In this document: piece by piece, positions 27,867 through 36,323 of the stretch
Layout of the letters: the number at the start of each line of letters is the position of its first letter
Numbering within the stretch: the first letter of the stretch is position 1
NCBI GenBank assembly: GCA_017409905.1
Contig: JAFQRV010000002.1
Span: forward strand, 1 to 45,767
DNA length: 45,767 nucleotides
Reading direction: 5' to 3'
Source of the DNA: Bacilli bacterium
GTDB lineage: Bacteria > Bacillota_I > Bacilli_A > ML615J-28 > CAG-313
Notes under the pieces: model-generated
The model's input: the letters and a program-made list of their open reading frames with translations, nothing else
Databases searched by the model: none
What the model was told of the DNA's origin: nothing
Made by a program: the position numbers and the translations under genes

Positions 27867-30800
27867 ATGAAGTCATATAGAAAAACAAATTTTCGTATAC
27901 AACAACGTAATCAACATTTAATAAATATCTTAGAGGAAGATTATTATATTGAATTAGGTACAATTGATATTCCTGTTATGGATAAGCTTTTAAATGGTAG
28001 TGTTATCGACTTAAATGAATTAATTTATGAAGACATTGCTATTGAGGGGACAGGAAAAGTATTTGATAATTGTGATCAAGATCTTAAATATCAATTGTTA
28101 TTTTTAGAAAGCCTACGATATAAAAATACTTCTAATAAGATTTTTTTGACGTGCGGTGTATTACATTTTAAATTACCACAAGAAAACAATTATTCATACG
28201 CTCCAATTGTTTTAATTCCAGTTGATATTGATTATGAAAATAATAAGGTTACAATTGCTTCATCACCAATAATCAATACAATTCTAACTAATAAGATTCA
28301 AGCCTCACTAGGTATTAGTGCGGATACTTTACCACATAATCCTGAAGTATATCAAATTACTAATTACTGTTTGAATTATGCGGAAAAAACAAATTTTGAA
28401 TTTTCAATGGGAAACTATCTAACAGTATCTTCTATTGAATATAATGAACATGCTCCATCATATGATGATTTATCAACACAAAGATCAATTTATGAAAAGT
28501 CTGTAAAAGAAGTACATGATTTGTTCTATCAAAATATTAAAGCTGTTCTACCTACTAATGTTTATCAAAAATGGGCATTGGTAAAAATTGATAATGGTGA
28601 AAGTTTTGTTGTTGATGGTGCCTTAGGTAGTGGAAAAACATATACTATTGTTAATGCTTTAGCCGATTCAATTCTTAAAAATAAAAAAGTCTTATATGTT
28701 TCCCAAGACTTTGACAATATTAAAGATATGTATAAAGAATTGAATAATATACAAGCTTCTAGTTATACATATAATCTTTCTAAAAACACAATATATGAAA
28801 AACTAGAACCAGAAGATATTCCATCAATACGTGATGAAAAAGTAAGTGCAGAAACTTTATCTCAAATATTAGAATATGAACAAGCATTAGAATCAAGTAT
28901 TCATGGTTGTCGCTATTTTAAAGTAATTACAAAACTTGCGGAAATTAAAAATACAATACCTGATATTGTTAAAATACCAATAGATGTCAGTTTACAAAAT
29001 CACGAAATACAAAAAGTATATAATGAATTAAAAGAAATCGAAGAAATTTTAGAAACAATTGAACCTTTAGACATTAATGTTTGGTCAAAAGTAGAACAAT
29101 ATTACGCAAAGAATCATATTAAAGAAATTAGTGAAGCAACACAAAGATATGCAAATATTATTAAGACATCAAATAGAGCATTAAAAGCATATTGTAATAA
29201 GTATTCTATAAACTTACCATCTAATTATTTAAATGCTCAAAGACTATTATCATATATATCACCTTTTACTAAGATTACACCACCTAAGTGTTGGGTAAAA
29301 AGATATGATTCAGATAAGATAAAAGAAATATTAAATGTTATTAGTAATTATCAAAATACAGATAAAATAATCAAACAAGTTTTAACAGAAAAACTTGTAG
29401 TTGATTATCAAACTGGTGAAGTAGAAGAATTACTAAATGTGTTATGTTATAAACATTTAACTACTAATAACTTTGAAGAATTAAATAATATTTTGAAAAA
29501 GAATGATTTAATAAACGAAATATTATTAACAGTAAAAACAGAACAAAAAAATATACAAGACATTATTAACAAATTAAGATTTAATTTAGATTTAGATAAA
29601 TTTGAAAAGAATGAAATTGAATATTTTACTAAATTATATGATTTATTAAAATATACTAATATTTCTTCTTTATGGACGACATTCTATGTAAAAAATCGTA
29701 ATCAAATTGATGAAATATTTAAGACTTTTGAAAATTTATTACAAAAATTTAATCAGATTAAAGAAATATTAAAACCTTATTTAATTAAAGAAGATAGTTT
29801 AAGTTATGATAATATTAAGCTAACTTTAAAAGATCGTAATTATATAAAATCTATCCAAGACTTGTTTGATAAAAAATCAACAAGAAAAAATAAAATATCT
29901 TCTTCTACTTTAAATCATCAATTTTTAGAATTATTTGATTTAGGTCAGAAAATTGAAACAGAAGCTAAAAAATTTGGATTGCTAGATAACTTATCTTTAG
30001 ATAAATTTATTTGTTATTTTTCAAATTGGATTGATTTTATTAATAATCTTACAGATAGAGAAAGAATTATATTTAGACATCAAATTACTCATGATGACAA
30101 AACAATCACTCAAAATGATTTCATTGTTAGTTTATTTGAGAAATTTGATAGATCTAGAAAGATCCTATTAAAGAATTATAGTTTATTATCTCAATTTGGT
30201 ATTAACATTAAAGGTGATACAATTGTCGAAAAAACATATGATTCTTTAGATTGGTTGATTTATTTAAGAAAAGTAGTTCAAGCAAATGATAGGTTAAGAG
30301 TTTTATTTAAAAATACTACTCCGACACTAGATGATATGATAATAATTATTAATACTGATAAAGAGTATGTTAATTTATTAGAAAATCTTGATAAAGATGC
30401 AAACGAAATGAAGAAATACTTAGGAGAAACGTATAAAGGTTTAGATACTGATTGTATGTTAATAAGTGTTTTGGAAAACAACTATGGCTTATTTTTAAAA
30501 CAACTAAAAGATGAGACTGTAATTGGCAAATTATTTGAAAATAATTTAATAAATGATTTAATTAATGAATTTGGACCACTACATTCACTTATTGAAAAAA
30601 GATTAAGTGAACATAATTTGTTTAGTAGATATTTTGTTGGGGGACAATATGATTTACTAACATGTTCACTCAATGAATCACAAATAATAATTAATAAATA
30701 TGAAGAAAGAATAGTAGAAATTAGACCAGTATTCCAAGTATTTGAATATTTACATCGTTTTGAAAAACTAGGCCTTAAACAATTATGTGAAATAATTTTA

Positions 30801-32159
30801 AGTGCTCAATATTCTAAAGGTATTGGTGAAATATTTATTTATTCTATTTATTCTGACTATCAAAATGAATTAATTAATAAAAATCCAATTTTATTAGAAA
30901 GTAATAATATTTTAACTTGGATAGAGAATTTTAATTTCTTTGAAAGAAATCATTGTCAAATTAATATTAGAAGCTTACAAAGAAATAAAGTGACTTTAGA
31001 AAAAAGACTTGTTAACCATATTACAAATTTAAAATTTAATGATTACAATAAAATTGTTGATGCTTTGTTACCATATAAGAATGTTTTCTTAGCAGATGTT
31101 GATATATTTAATAGTGATTTAGATTTATCTAAGTTTGATATTGTATTTATAGATGATGTTCATTTGTCTTCAGCATTTAAATACAATAGAATTGTTCAAA
31201 CAAAACAAGTAGTTATGTTTGGTACATCTACAAATAAATCTATTAATAACAATAATTTGTTTAAAAACATTCCAAATAAATATATATTAAGATTTGTACA
31301 AAGTTATGTGAAAGATAACCCAAGACTAGGCAATAATCATAATATTAAAAATCAATATATTTTAGATTTTAGTAGAACAGAAAGCTTTAAAAAGTTTAAA
31401 ACATTAAAAGATCTTGTATCAACTATCGTAGGTAATTATTATACTGATATGACAAAAACTTTTGATATTATTTTTAATTCAGTTAGTTATAAATTTGCTT
31501 TCTATAAAAGACTTGTTGAAAAGTTAAAAGAAGTAAATAGTGATGAAGAAATATTCCAAATTCTAAATAATAATATTCGTATGGTTAGAGTACCATATGA
31601 AAAGTCAAAAGTCGTTGATGAAGTTTATTACTTATTTGATGATTTAAAAGATTTAGATATTCTTCAATTAAAATATATTATTCCTAATTATGCTAGTGGA
31701 TGTTCTAAAGTAAATGTGTATACAACTAATGAATATTCTAATGATTTTAATGCAACACAACTTTTTAAGAGTATTATTGAACACGAAATAGAAGGAACAC
31801 AAATGCCTCCACTCACAAAAATTATATGTGATGAATTGAAAGAAAGAGGAATTTCTGCTGAGGCTGGTATTGGTAGAATTGATTTAATGATTAAAGGTGG
31901 AAAGTCTAAAACAAATGAATCTATTCCTAATATTGGTATCATTATTGAAGGACTAAATACTAAAACTCCTTATTCTATTTTGGACGATTATGAATATTAC
32001 TACAATGAATATACTAAAAAAGGATGGCAAATATATATCTTCTATGTTGGAGATATAATTGACAACCTACAAGAAAAACTAGATATTATTTCTCAATTTT
32101 TGGCAAATAAAGACTCTCAGTCAATGCATCAATTAAAAATAGATGAGTTTATTAAGTAG
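27867..32159 (+). CDS. DUF4011 / SF1-helicase-like / Vsr-like protein with degraded motifs
   Basis: 1430 residues. Residues ~1-190 match the DUF4011-type N-domain (L-T-C-G-V-L-H-F ... Y-A-P-I-V-L-I-P-V). Walker A is G-A-L-G-S-G-K-T near 251-258 with K-K-V-L-Y-V-S-Q after it. A ~800-residue helical region follows. Motif II is near 1091 as D-I-V-F-I-D-D-V-H instead of DEAxQ, and motif III is V-V-M-F-G-T-S with no GDxxQ; the second RecA lobe is very short. The C-terminus (~1310-1430) resembles the Vsr-like nuclease domain of such helicases: G-R-I-D-L-M-I near 1337, then I-I-I-E-G and K-K-G-W-Q-I-Y. GGTGAT before 27867 sets the start over an in-frame ATG at 27789 that overlaps the Clp-like gene. 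Related intact proteins have been linked to phage defence; this copy may have another role. The ankyrin gene follows 6 bases later. Confidence 0.72.
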   Translation: MKSYRKTNFRIQQRNQHLINILEEDYYIELGTIDIPVMDKLLNGSVIDLNELIYEDIAIEGTGKVFDNCDQDLKYQLLFLESLRYKNTSNKIFLTCGVLHFKLPQENNYSYAPIVLIPVDIDYENNKVTIASSPIINTILTNKIQASLGISADTLPHNPEVYQITNYCLNYAEKTNFEFSMGNYLTVSSIEYNEHAPSYDDLSTQRSIYEKSVKEVHDLFYQNIKAVLPTNVYQKWALVKIDNGESFVVDGALGSGKTYTIVNALADSILKNKKVLYVSQDFDNIKDMYKELNNIQASSYTYNLSKNTIYEKLEPEDIPSIRDEKVSAETLSQILEYEQALESSIHGCRYFKVITKLAEIKNTIPDIVKIPIDVSLQNHEIQKVYNELKEIEEILETIEPLDINVWSKVEQYYAKNHIKEISEATQRYANIIKTSNRALKAYCNKYSINLPSNYLNAQRLLSYISPFTKITPPKCWVKRYDSDKIKEILNVISNYQNTDKIIKQVLTEKLVVDYQTGEVEELLNVLCYKHLTTNNFEELNNILKKNDLINEILLTVKTEQKNIQDIINKLRFNLDLDKFEKNEIEYFTKLYDLLKYTNISSLWTTFYVKNRNQIDEIFKTFENLLQKFNQIKEILKPYLIKEDSLSYDNIKLTLKDRNYIKSIQDLFDKKSTRKNKISSSTLNHQFLELFDLGQKIETEAKKFGLLDNLSLDKFICYFSNWIDFINNLTDRERIIFRHQITHDDKTITQNDFIVSLFEKFDRSRKILLKNYSLLSQFGINIKGDTIVEKTYDSLDWLIYLRKVVQANDRLRVLFKNTTPTLDDMIIIINTDKEYVNLLENLDKDANEMKKYLGETYKGLDTDCMLISVLENNYGLFLKQLKDETVIGKLFENNLINDLINEFGPLHSLIEKRLSEHNLFSRYFVGGQYDLLTCSLNESQIIINKYEERIVEIRPVFQVFEYLHRFEKLGLKQLCEIILSAQYSKGIGEIFIYSIYSDYQNELINKNPILLESNNILTWIENFNFFERNHCQINIRSLQRNKVTLEKRLVNHITNLKFNDYNKIVDALLPYKNVFLADVDIFNSDLDLSKFDIVFIDDVHLSSAFKYNRIVQTKQVVMFGTSTNKSINNNNLFKNIPNKYILRFVQSYVKDNPRLGNNHNIKNQYILDFSRTESFKKFKTLKDLVSTIVGNYYTDMTKTFDIIFNSVSYKFAFYKRLVEKLKEVNSDEEIFQILNNNIRMVRVPYEKSKVVDEVYYLFDDLKDLDILQLKYIIPNYASGCSKVNVYTTNEYSNDFNATQLFKSIIEHEIEGTQMPPLTKIICDELKERGISAEAGIGRIDLMIKGGKSKTNESIPNIGIIIEGLNTKTPYSILDDYEYYYNEYTKKGWQIYIFYVGDIIDNLQEKLDIISQFLANKDSQSMHQLKIDEFIK

Positions 32160-32165
32160 GTATTT

Positions 32166-32681
32166 ATGAAGACAAAAACACAATTTTTTCAAGAATTAAT
32201 TAGAGAAATAAAAGATAAACAATGTAAAGCATCAAAAATTAAGAAGATAATTCATGATTTAAAGTTAGTAAATATTGATGTTAATAGTAAAAGATATCGT
32301 GGTAGAACATTACTTCATTACGCAGTAAAATATCAAAATAATAAAATTATTAAAGTGTTAATTAAATTAGGAGTAAATCCTGAAATATGTGATGATGATT
32401 ATAATACTCCACTTCATTATGCGGTAACATTAGGTAAAATTGATTCTGTTATTGAATTGTTAAATAATGGTGCTAATATTAATGCAACTGGTGAATTTGA
32501 ACAAACATCATTACATTTAGCTATTACAACAAATAATTTAGAAATTGTAAAAGTTTTGATTGAAAGAGGTGCTGATCAAGAATTGGTTGATGAAAAGAAT
32601 TTAAGACCTATTGATTATGCAATTGATGAAAAGAATCAAGAAATTATTGAATACTTATCTTTGAGAAAAGGAGGAAACTAA
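32166..32681 (+). CDS. Ankyrin-repeat protein
   Basis: 171 residues, no signal peptide, so cytoplasmic. A Lys-rich helical N-terminus (~1-45) is followed by about four ankyrin repeats: R-T-L-L-H-Y-A-V, N-T-P-L-H-Y-A-V, Q-T-S-L-H-L-A-I, and a last weaker L-R-P-I-D-Y-A-I. Ankyrin repeats mediate protein-protein contacts; the partner is not visible. It is tightly packed between the DUF4011-helicase gene (6-base gap) and cdaA (1-base gap), so the three are probably one transcript. Confidence 0.92.
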   Translation: MKTKTQFFQELIREIKDKQCKASKIKKIIHDLKLVNIDVNSKRYRGRTLLHYAVKYQNNKIIKVLIKLGVNPEICDDDYNTPLHYAVTLGKIDSVIELLNNGANINATGEFEQTSLHLAITTNNLEIVKVLIERGADQELVDEKNLRPIDYAIDEKNQEIIEYLSLRKGGN

Positions 32682-32682
32682 A

Positions 32683-33504
32683 ATGTTATTTGGTAAAGCA
32701 ATTTTAGGTTCTCAATTATTAGGAAGACTTGTAGAAAAAATCCAATTTTATATTGAATATCAAGGATTACCAAAGTTTATTATTGAAGCAGTAATTCTAT
32801 TATTAATCTTTGGATTTATATTATATTTCTTATATCGTTATACAAATAAGAAATGGTTAACATTTAGCATTATTTTCTTTGTTGCATTATTTGGTGTAAC
32901 TGTATTACTAAATTTAACTTACATATATAAGATTTATAAATACTTAGTTTTAATATATGCATTTGTATGGGCAATGTATTTTGCACCTAATATTAAGAAC
33001 GTATTTGAAGGTTTAACAAAACCTAAGAATGTTAAAAACTTTGTAAACAATGAAGAACAACAAAAAGTTTTAATTGATACTTTAATTAAAACTGTTACAC
33101 ACTTATCAGAGCGTCAAATTGGCGCAATCATTACAATTGAAAAAGAAGATTCATTAAATACTTATATCGCAAAAGGAACACACTTAAATTGTGAAGTGTC
33201 TTGTGAAATCCTAGAAACTATTTTCATGCCTGGTACGGCTTTACATGATGGTGCTGTTATTATTAGAGAAGATAAAATTATGAGTGCTGGTTCATTCTAT
33301 CCAACTAGTGAAACAACAAAGATTTCAAAAACATTGGGTTCACGTCACAGAGCAGCACTTGGTATTAGTGAAGTAAGTGATGCATTCACAATAGTTGTAT
33401 CTGAAGAAACAGGTAATATTTCAACTACTCATGAAGGATCACTTACAACTGTTACAATTGATGGTTTACAATCTTTCTTAAAACAACATATTATTGTTAA
33501 GTAG
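32683..33504 (+). CDS. cdaA: Membrane diadenylate cyclase (c-di-AMP synthase)
   Basis: 273 residues: three N-terminal membrane helices (~35-105) and a DAC domain. The two catalytic motifs are intact: D189-G-A and R221-H-R, in L-H-D-G-A-V-I-I and L-G-S-R-H-R-A-A-L-G-I-S-E. The enzyme makes c-di-AMP from two ATP, a second messenger for potassium and osmotic balance and cell-wall control. A full AAAGGAGG precedes the start. In Bacillus cdaA is followed by cdaR and glmM; here neither follows. Instead there is a membrane protein with PAS-like domains, which may take the regulatory place. Confidence 0.95.
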   Translation: MLFGKAILGSQLLGRLVEKIQFYIEYQGLPKFIIEAVILLLIFGFILYFLYRYTNKKWLTFSIIFFVALFGVTVLLNLTYIYKIYKYLVLIYAFVWAMYFAPNIKNVFEGLTKPKNVKNFVNNEEQQKVLIDTLIKTVTHLSERQIGAIITIEKEDSLNTYIAKGTHLNCEVSCEILETIFMPGTALHDGAVIIREDKIMSAGSFYPTSETTKISKTLGSRHRAALGISEVSDAFTIVVSEETGNISTTHEGSLTTVTIDGLQSFLKQHIIVK

Positions 33505-33512
33505 GTGATTAT

Positions 33513-34703
33513 ATGTTATTTAGTATTGCACAAACATACTCACTTGCCGCACTAATTATTGCGTTAGTTGTAATTTTATTATTAGTTATATTTAAAAATG
33601 TATATTATCGAAGAGCTTGTAAAATTGAATACTTAGGTTTTGGTATCATTTGTGTAATTTATGTAGCATTAAAATTATTAGTTAAACAACCAATTGTGAA
33701 AGATATTGTTTCAACAGTTTTATTAATTGGTTTAATTGTATATTCTTTAAAAGATTTATTTGAAAAAGAAGGAATTAAAAATGCTTTTCTTAATAAAGCT
33801 AATAATTTAATTAAAAATGCTCAATTTGATTATTATTATGCAAGTAATAACAAAGATATCATTATCGACTTTTCTGAATCATTCACAGAATTGACAAGAT
33901 TAACTCCAGCTGAATTATATGATACATTAGGATTTCAAACAATACTATCTAAATTATATATTACTCATATTAATGGAGAAGATATAACAAGTTCTATAGC
34001 GTTAAAGTTAAATTATGATTATTCAGAAGTTGAATTCACAAAACAAACTGCTTATTTTGAAATGTCAATTACCGATAATAATGAATCATTTGATTTATTA
34101 GGTGTTGTTGAACCAATCTTTTATAAAAATAAATTTATTGGAAGAAATGTTTATTTTTCAAAAAACAATAAACACACTTTAAATAAACTACAACAAGGTT
34201 TAACAGATGCATATAATGTTATTAAAGATGATAGAGCTCAACTATATGTAATGATGTCAATGATGAAAGATGTTGTTTTATACTACGATTATAATACAAC
34301 TACATATATTATGACTGAAACTATCGCGAAAGCTCTAAACTTAAATCAAAGAGAATATTCAATAAATGAATTTGTAGAAATGATTCATCCAAATGATATT
34401 CAATATTATCAAGAACAAAGTAGTGTTATTGGTTCACTTGAAGTAACAAGAATTAAATATCGTTTAAAACTAGGACTTGGTTATTATTATGTATTTGAAG
34501 ATGCAATGTATTTAAATAGAGATGGTAAATTGATTTCAATTATTCATTTGGCGAATTACACACCTAAGGATGAAATAAAAGAAGAAGAATCTGAAGAAAT
34601 AGTCGAATCAACTAAAGAAGTAGTTAAAGAAAAACCACAAGTTGATTACAAAGAAAAATTAGAAGATACAATGAAGGTATTAGAAAAATTATTAGGTGAA
34701 TAA
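33513..34703 (+). CDS. Membrane protein with two PAS-like domains, next to cdaA
   Basis: 396 residues. Three membrane helices cover ~8-90 (one just after a short periplasmic start), then two PAS-like sensor folds: ~105-220 (D-Y-Y-Y-A ... L-T-R-L-T) and ~240-350 (V-L-Y-Y-D-Y-N ... I-H-P-N-D-I, R-Y-R-L-K-type strands, and L-N-R-D-G-K-L-I-S-I). The tail is an acidic/Lys-rich linker with a last helix. No kinase, GGDEF or EAL domain follows, so it is a sensor or adaptor rather than an enzyme. It sits 8 bases after cdaA and overlaps ispDF by 1 base (TAATG). Role as a regulator of CdaA is inferred from place only; I do not recognise a named family. Confidence 0.78.
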   Translation: MLFSIAQTYSLAALIIALVVILLLVIFKNVYYRRACKIEYLGFGIICVIYVALKLLVKQPIVKDIVSTVLLIGLIVYSLKDLFEKEGIKNAFLNKANNLIKNAQFDYYYASNNKDIIIDFSESFTELTRLTPAELYDTLGFQTILSKLYITHINGEDITSSIALKLNYDYSEVEFTKQTAYFEMSITDNNESFDLLGVVEPIFYKNKFIGRNVYFSKNNKHTLNKLQQGLTDAYNVIKDDRAQLYVMMSMMKDVVLYYDYNTTTYIMTETIAKALNLNQREYSINEFVEMIHPNDIQYYQEQSSVIGSLEVTRIKYRLKLGLGYYYVFEDAMYLNRDGKLISIIHLANYTPKDEIKEEESEEIVESTKEVVKEKPQVDYKEKLEDTMKVLEKLLGE

Positions 34704-35809
34704 TGAAAGAAGTTAGTGTTATTCTATTAATGGCAGGAAATTCTTCTAGAATGAACGTTGAGGTAAATAAAGTTTATTTACCCCTTGGAAATAAAAAAGT
34801 CTTTAATCATTCACTAGATAAGTTTTTAAAGATTTCATCAATTAATAAAATTATTATCGTTTATAATCAAAATGATTTAAATTTACTAAAAAAAGAACTA
34901 GAAAATTATGAAGGATATAATATTTTTCTAACAGAAGGTGGAAAGACAAGAAACGAAAGTGTTTTAAATGGTTTAAAATTAGTAGATACTGAATTTGTCT
35001 TAATTCACGATGCGGCTAGACCATTCACATCACTTGATGATATTAATTCATTAATTAATAGTTTAAATGATTATGATGTTGTAACACTATATCATGATGT
35101 TGTAGATGCGATTAAAATGGATGGAATATCAATTGATAAAAACAAATTAAAAGCTGTTACTACACCACAAGGGTTTAACAAAAAAGCATACAATTATTTA
35201 TTAAATAATCCAAATAGTGTTGCACAAGACGATTTAGAAATAATTGAAAATACTAATTATTCTATAGGTTACATAAAAGAAACAACTAATAATAAAAAGA
35301 TTACTTTTAAAGAAGATTTACAATCATTAGAATATAAAGTCGGTTATTCGATGGATTTTCATCCTTTTATTGAAAAAGATTATTTATTATTAGGTGGTGT
35401 AAAGATTCCTTTTAACTTAGGATTAAAAGGTCATAGTGATGCAGACTGTGTTTATCATGCTTTAACAGAAGCCGTATTAGGAAGTCTTCATCTAGGTGAT
35501 ATGGGATATAATTACCCAGATAATGATCCTAAATATAAAGATTATGATTCTAGTAAATTCTTATTAGATGTGAAAGAAAAATTAAAAGAACATCATTATG
35601 TAATAGTTAATATTGATATAATGATTTATCTAGAAAAACCAAAACTAGTAAATTATAAAAAACAAATGGAAGAAAACATTAGTAAATTATTAGAAATACC
35701 TAGTGATTTAGTTTCTATAAAAGCTACAACTTTTGAAAAGAAAGGACCAATTGGTTCAAGTGAAGGAGTATGTAGTGAAGCATTTGTTTTAATTAAAAAA
35801 GTATATTAA
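34703..35809 (+). CDS. ispDF: Bifunctional IspD-IspF enzyme of the MEP pathway
   Basis: 368 residues joining two enzymes of the non-mevalonate isoprenoid pathway. Residues ~1-210 are IspD (cytidylyltransferase making CDP-methylerythritol; M-A-G-N-S-S-R-M at the nucleotide loop, with the Lys in N-K-V-Y-L-P-L, and I-H-D-A-A-R-P-F). Residues ~212-368 are IspF (cyclodiphosphate synthase; D-F-H metal ligands, H-S-D-A-D, and L-G-D-M-G with Y-P-D-N-D). IspE, between the two steps, is not in the window. The start codon overlaps the previous stop (TAATG). A terminator follows. Such fusions are known from alpha- and epsilonproteobacteria and scattered other lineages. Confidence 0.93.
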   Translation: MKEVSVILLMAGNSSRMNVEVNKVYLPLGNKKVFNHSLDKFLKISSINKIIIVYNQNDLNLLKKELENYEGYNIFLTEGGKTRNESVLNGLKLVDTEFVLIHDAARPFTSLDDINSLINSLNDYDVVTLYHDVVDAIKMDGISIDKNKLKAVTTPQGFNKKAYNYLLNNPNSVAQDDLEIIENTNYSIGYIKETTNNKKITFKEDLQSLEYKVGYSMDFHPFIEKDYLLLGGVKIPFNLGLKGHSDADCVYHALTEAVLGSLHLGDMGYNYPDNDPKYKDYDSSKFLLDVKEKLKEHHYVIVNIDIMIYLEKPKLVNYKKQMEENISKLLEIPSDLVSIKATTFEKKGPIGSSEGVCSEAFVLIKKVY

Positions 35810-35838
35810 AGAACCATTATTGGTTCTTTTCTTTTTTG
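35808..35838 (+). terminator. Intrinsic terminator after ispDF
   Basis: AAGAACCA, loop TTAT, TGGTTCTT, followed by a long T-run. Confidence 0.9.
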
Positions 35839-35846
35839 TTTATATA

Positions 35847-35855
35847 TGATATAAT
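35847..35855 (+). promoter_or_regulatory. Extended -10 promoter of the ASCH gene
   Basis: TGATATAAT, with GAGGTGA following at a normal distance before the start at 35873. Confidence 0.75.
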
Positions 35856-35872
35856 ATAATTGAGGTGAAAAT

Positions 35873-36211
35873 ATGGAACATCAAATGAAATTAGTAAGTG
35901 GTGCATTTAATGCAATAAAAAATAAAACTAAAACAATTGAGATGCGGTTAAATGATGATAAAAGAAGATTAATTAATATTGGGGATTATATAGTATTTCA
36001 AAATATTAATACTTTAGAATTATTAAAATGTGTTGTAATAGATTTATTTAAATATCCAAGTTTTAAAGAACTATATATGAATCATGATAAAATATCAATT
36101 GGCTATATGGAAGATGAAGAAGCAAGATACCAAGATATGTACGAGTATTACTCAATAGAGGCTATTAATAAATTTGGTGTATTAGGAATAAAAATAAAAG
36201 TAGTAGATTAA
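35873..36211 (+). CDS. ASCH-domain protein
   Basis: 112 residues, a single ASCH domain (PUA-like fold). The hallmark K-T-I-E-M-R-L-N-D-D-K-R-R is at ~22-34, followed by I-G-D-Y-I-V-F, and the C-terminal G-x-L-G-I-K-I strand. ASCH proteins are thought to bind RNA or modified nucleosides, and some are nucleases or amidohydrolases; the role here is unknown. It is expressed alone between the ispDF terminator and the malate/lactate operon. Confidence 0.85.
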   Translation: MEHQMKLVSGAFNAIKNKTKTIEMRLNDDKRRLINIGDYIVFQNINTLELLKCVVIDLFKYPSFKELYMNHDKISIGYMEDEEARYQDMYEYYSIEAINKFGVLGIKIKVVD

Positions 36212-36216
36212 TATTG

Positions 36217-36234
36217 TGAAATGGTTTTCATTTC
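36217..36234 (+). other. Weak hairpin after the ASCH gene
   Basis: GAAATG pairs with CATTTC around a short T-rich loop. No T-run follows directly, so it is at best a weak terminator. Confidence 0.3.
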
Positions 36235-36248
36235 TTAAGTATTTTTGT

Positions 36249-36277
36249 TTGATAAAAAAAAGTATAAGTGATATACT
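36249..36277 (+). promoter_or_regulatory. Promoter of the malate/lactate operon
   Basis: TTGATA (36249-36254), 17 bases, TATACT (36272-36277) with TGA before the -10 (extended -10). Confidence 0.82.
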
Positions 36278-36323
36278 AATAAAGTAAGAATAAAAAATAT
36301 TAAAAAAGAAAGGTGTGTATTTT

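Noticed and set aside
26068-32159. Clp-like and helicase-like genes considered as pseudogenes
   Set aside because: Both have long intact frames with good ribosome binding sites and no internal stops; the missing motifs look like stable divergence.
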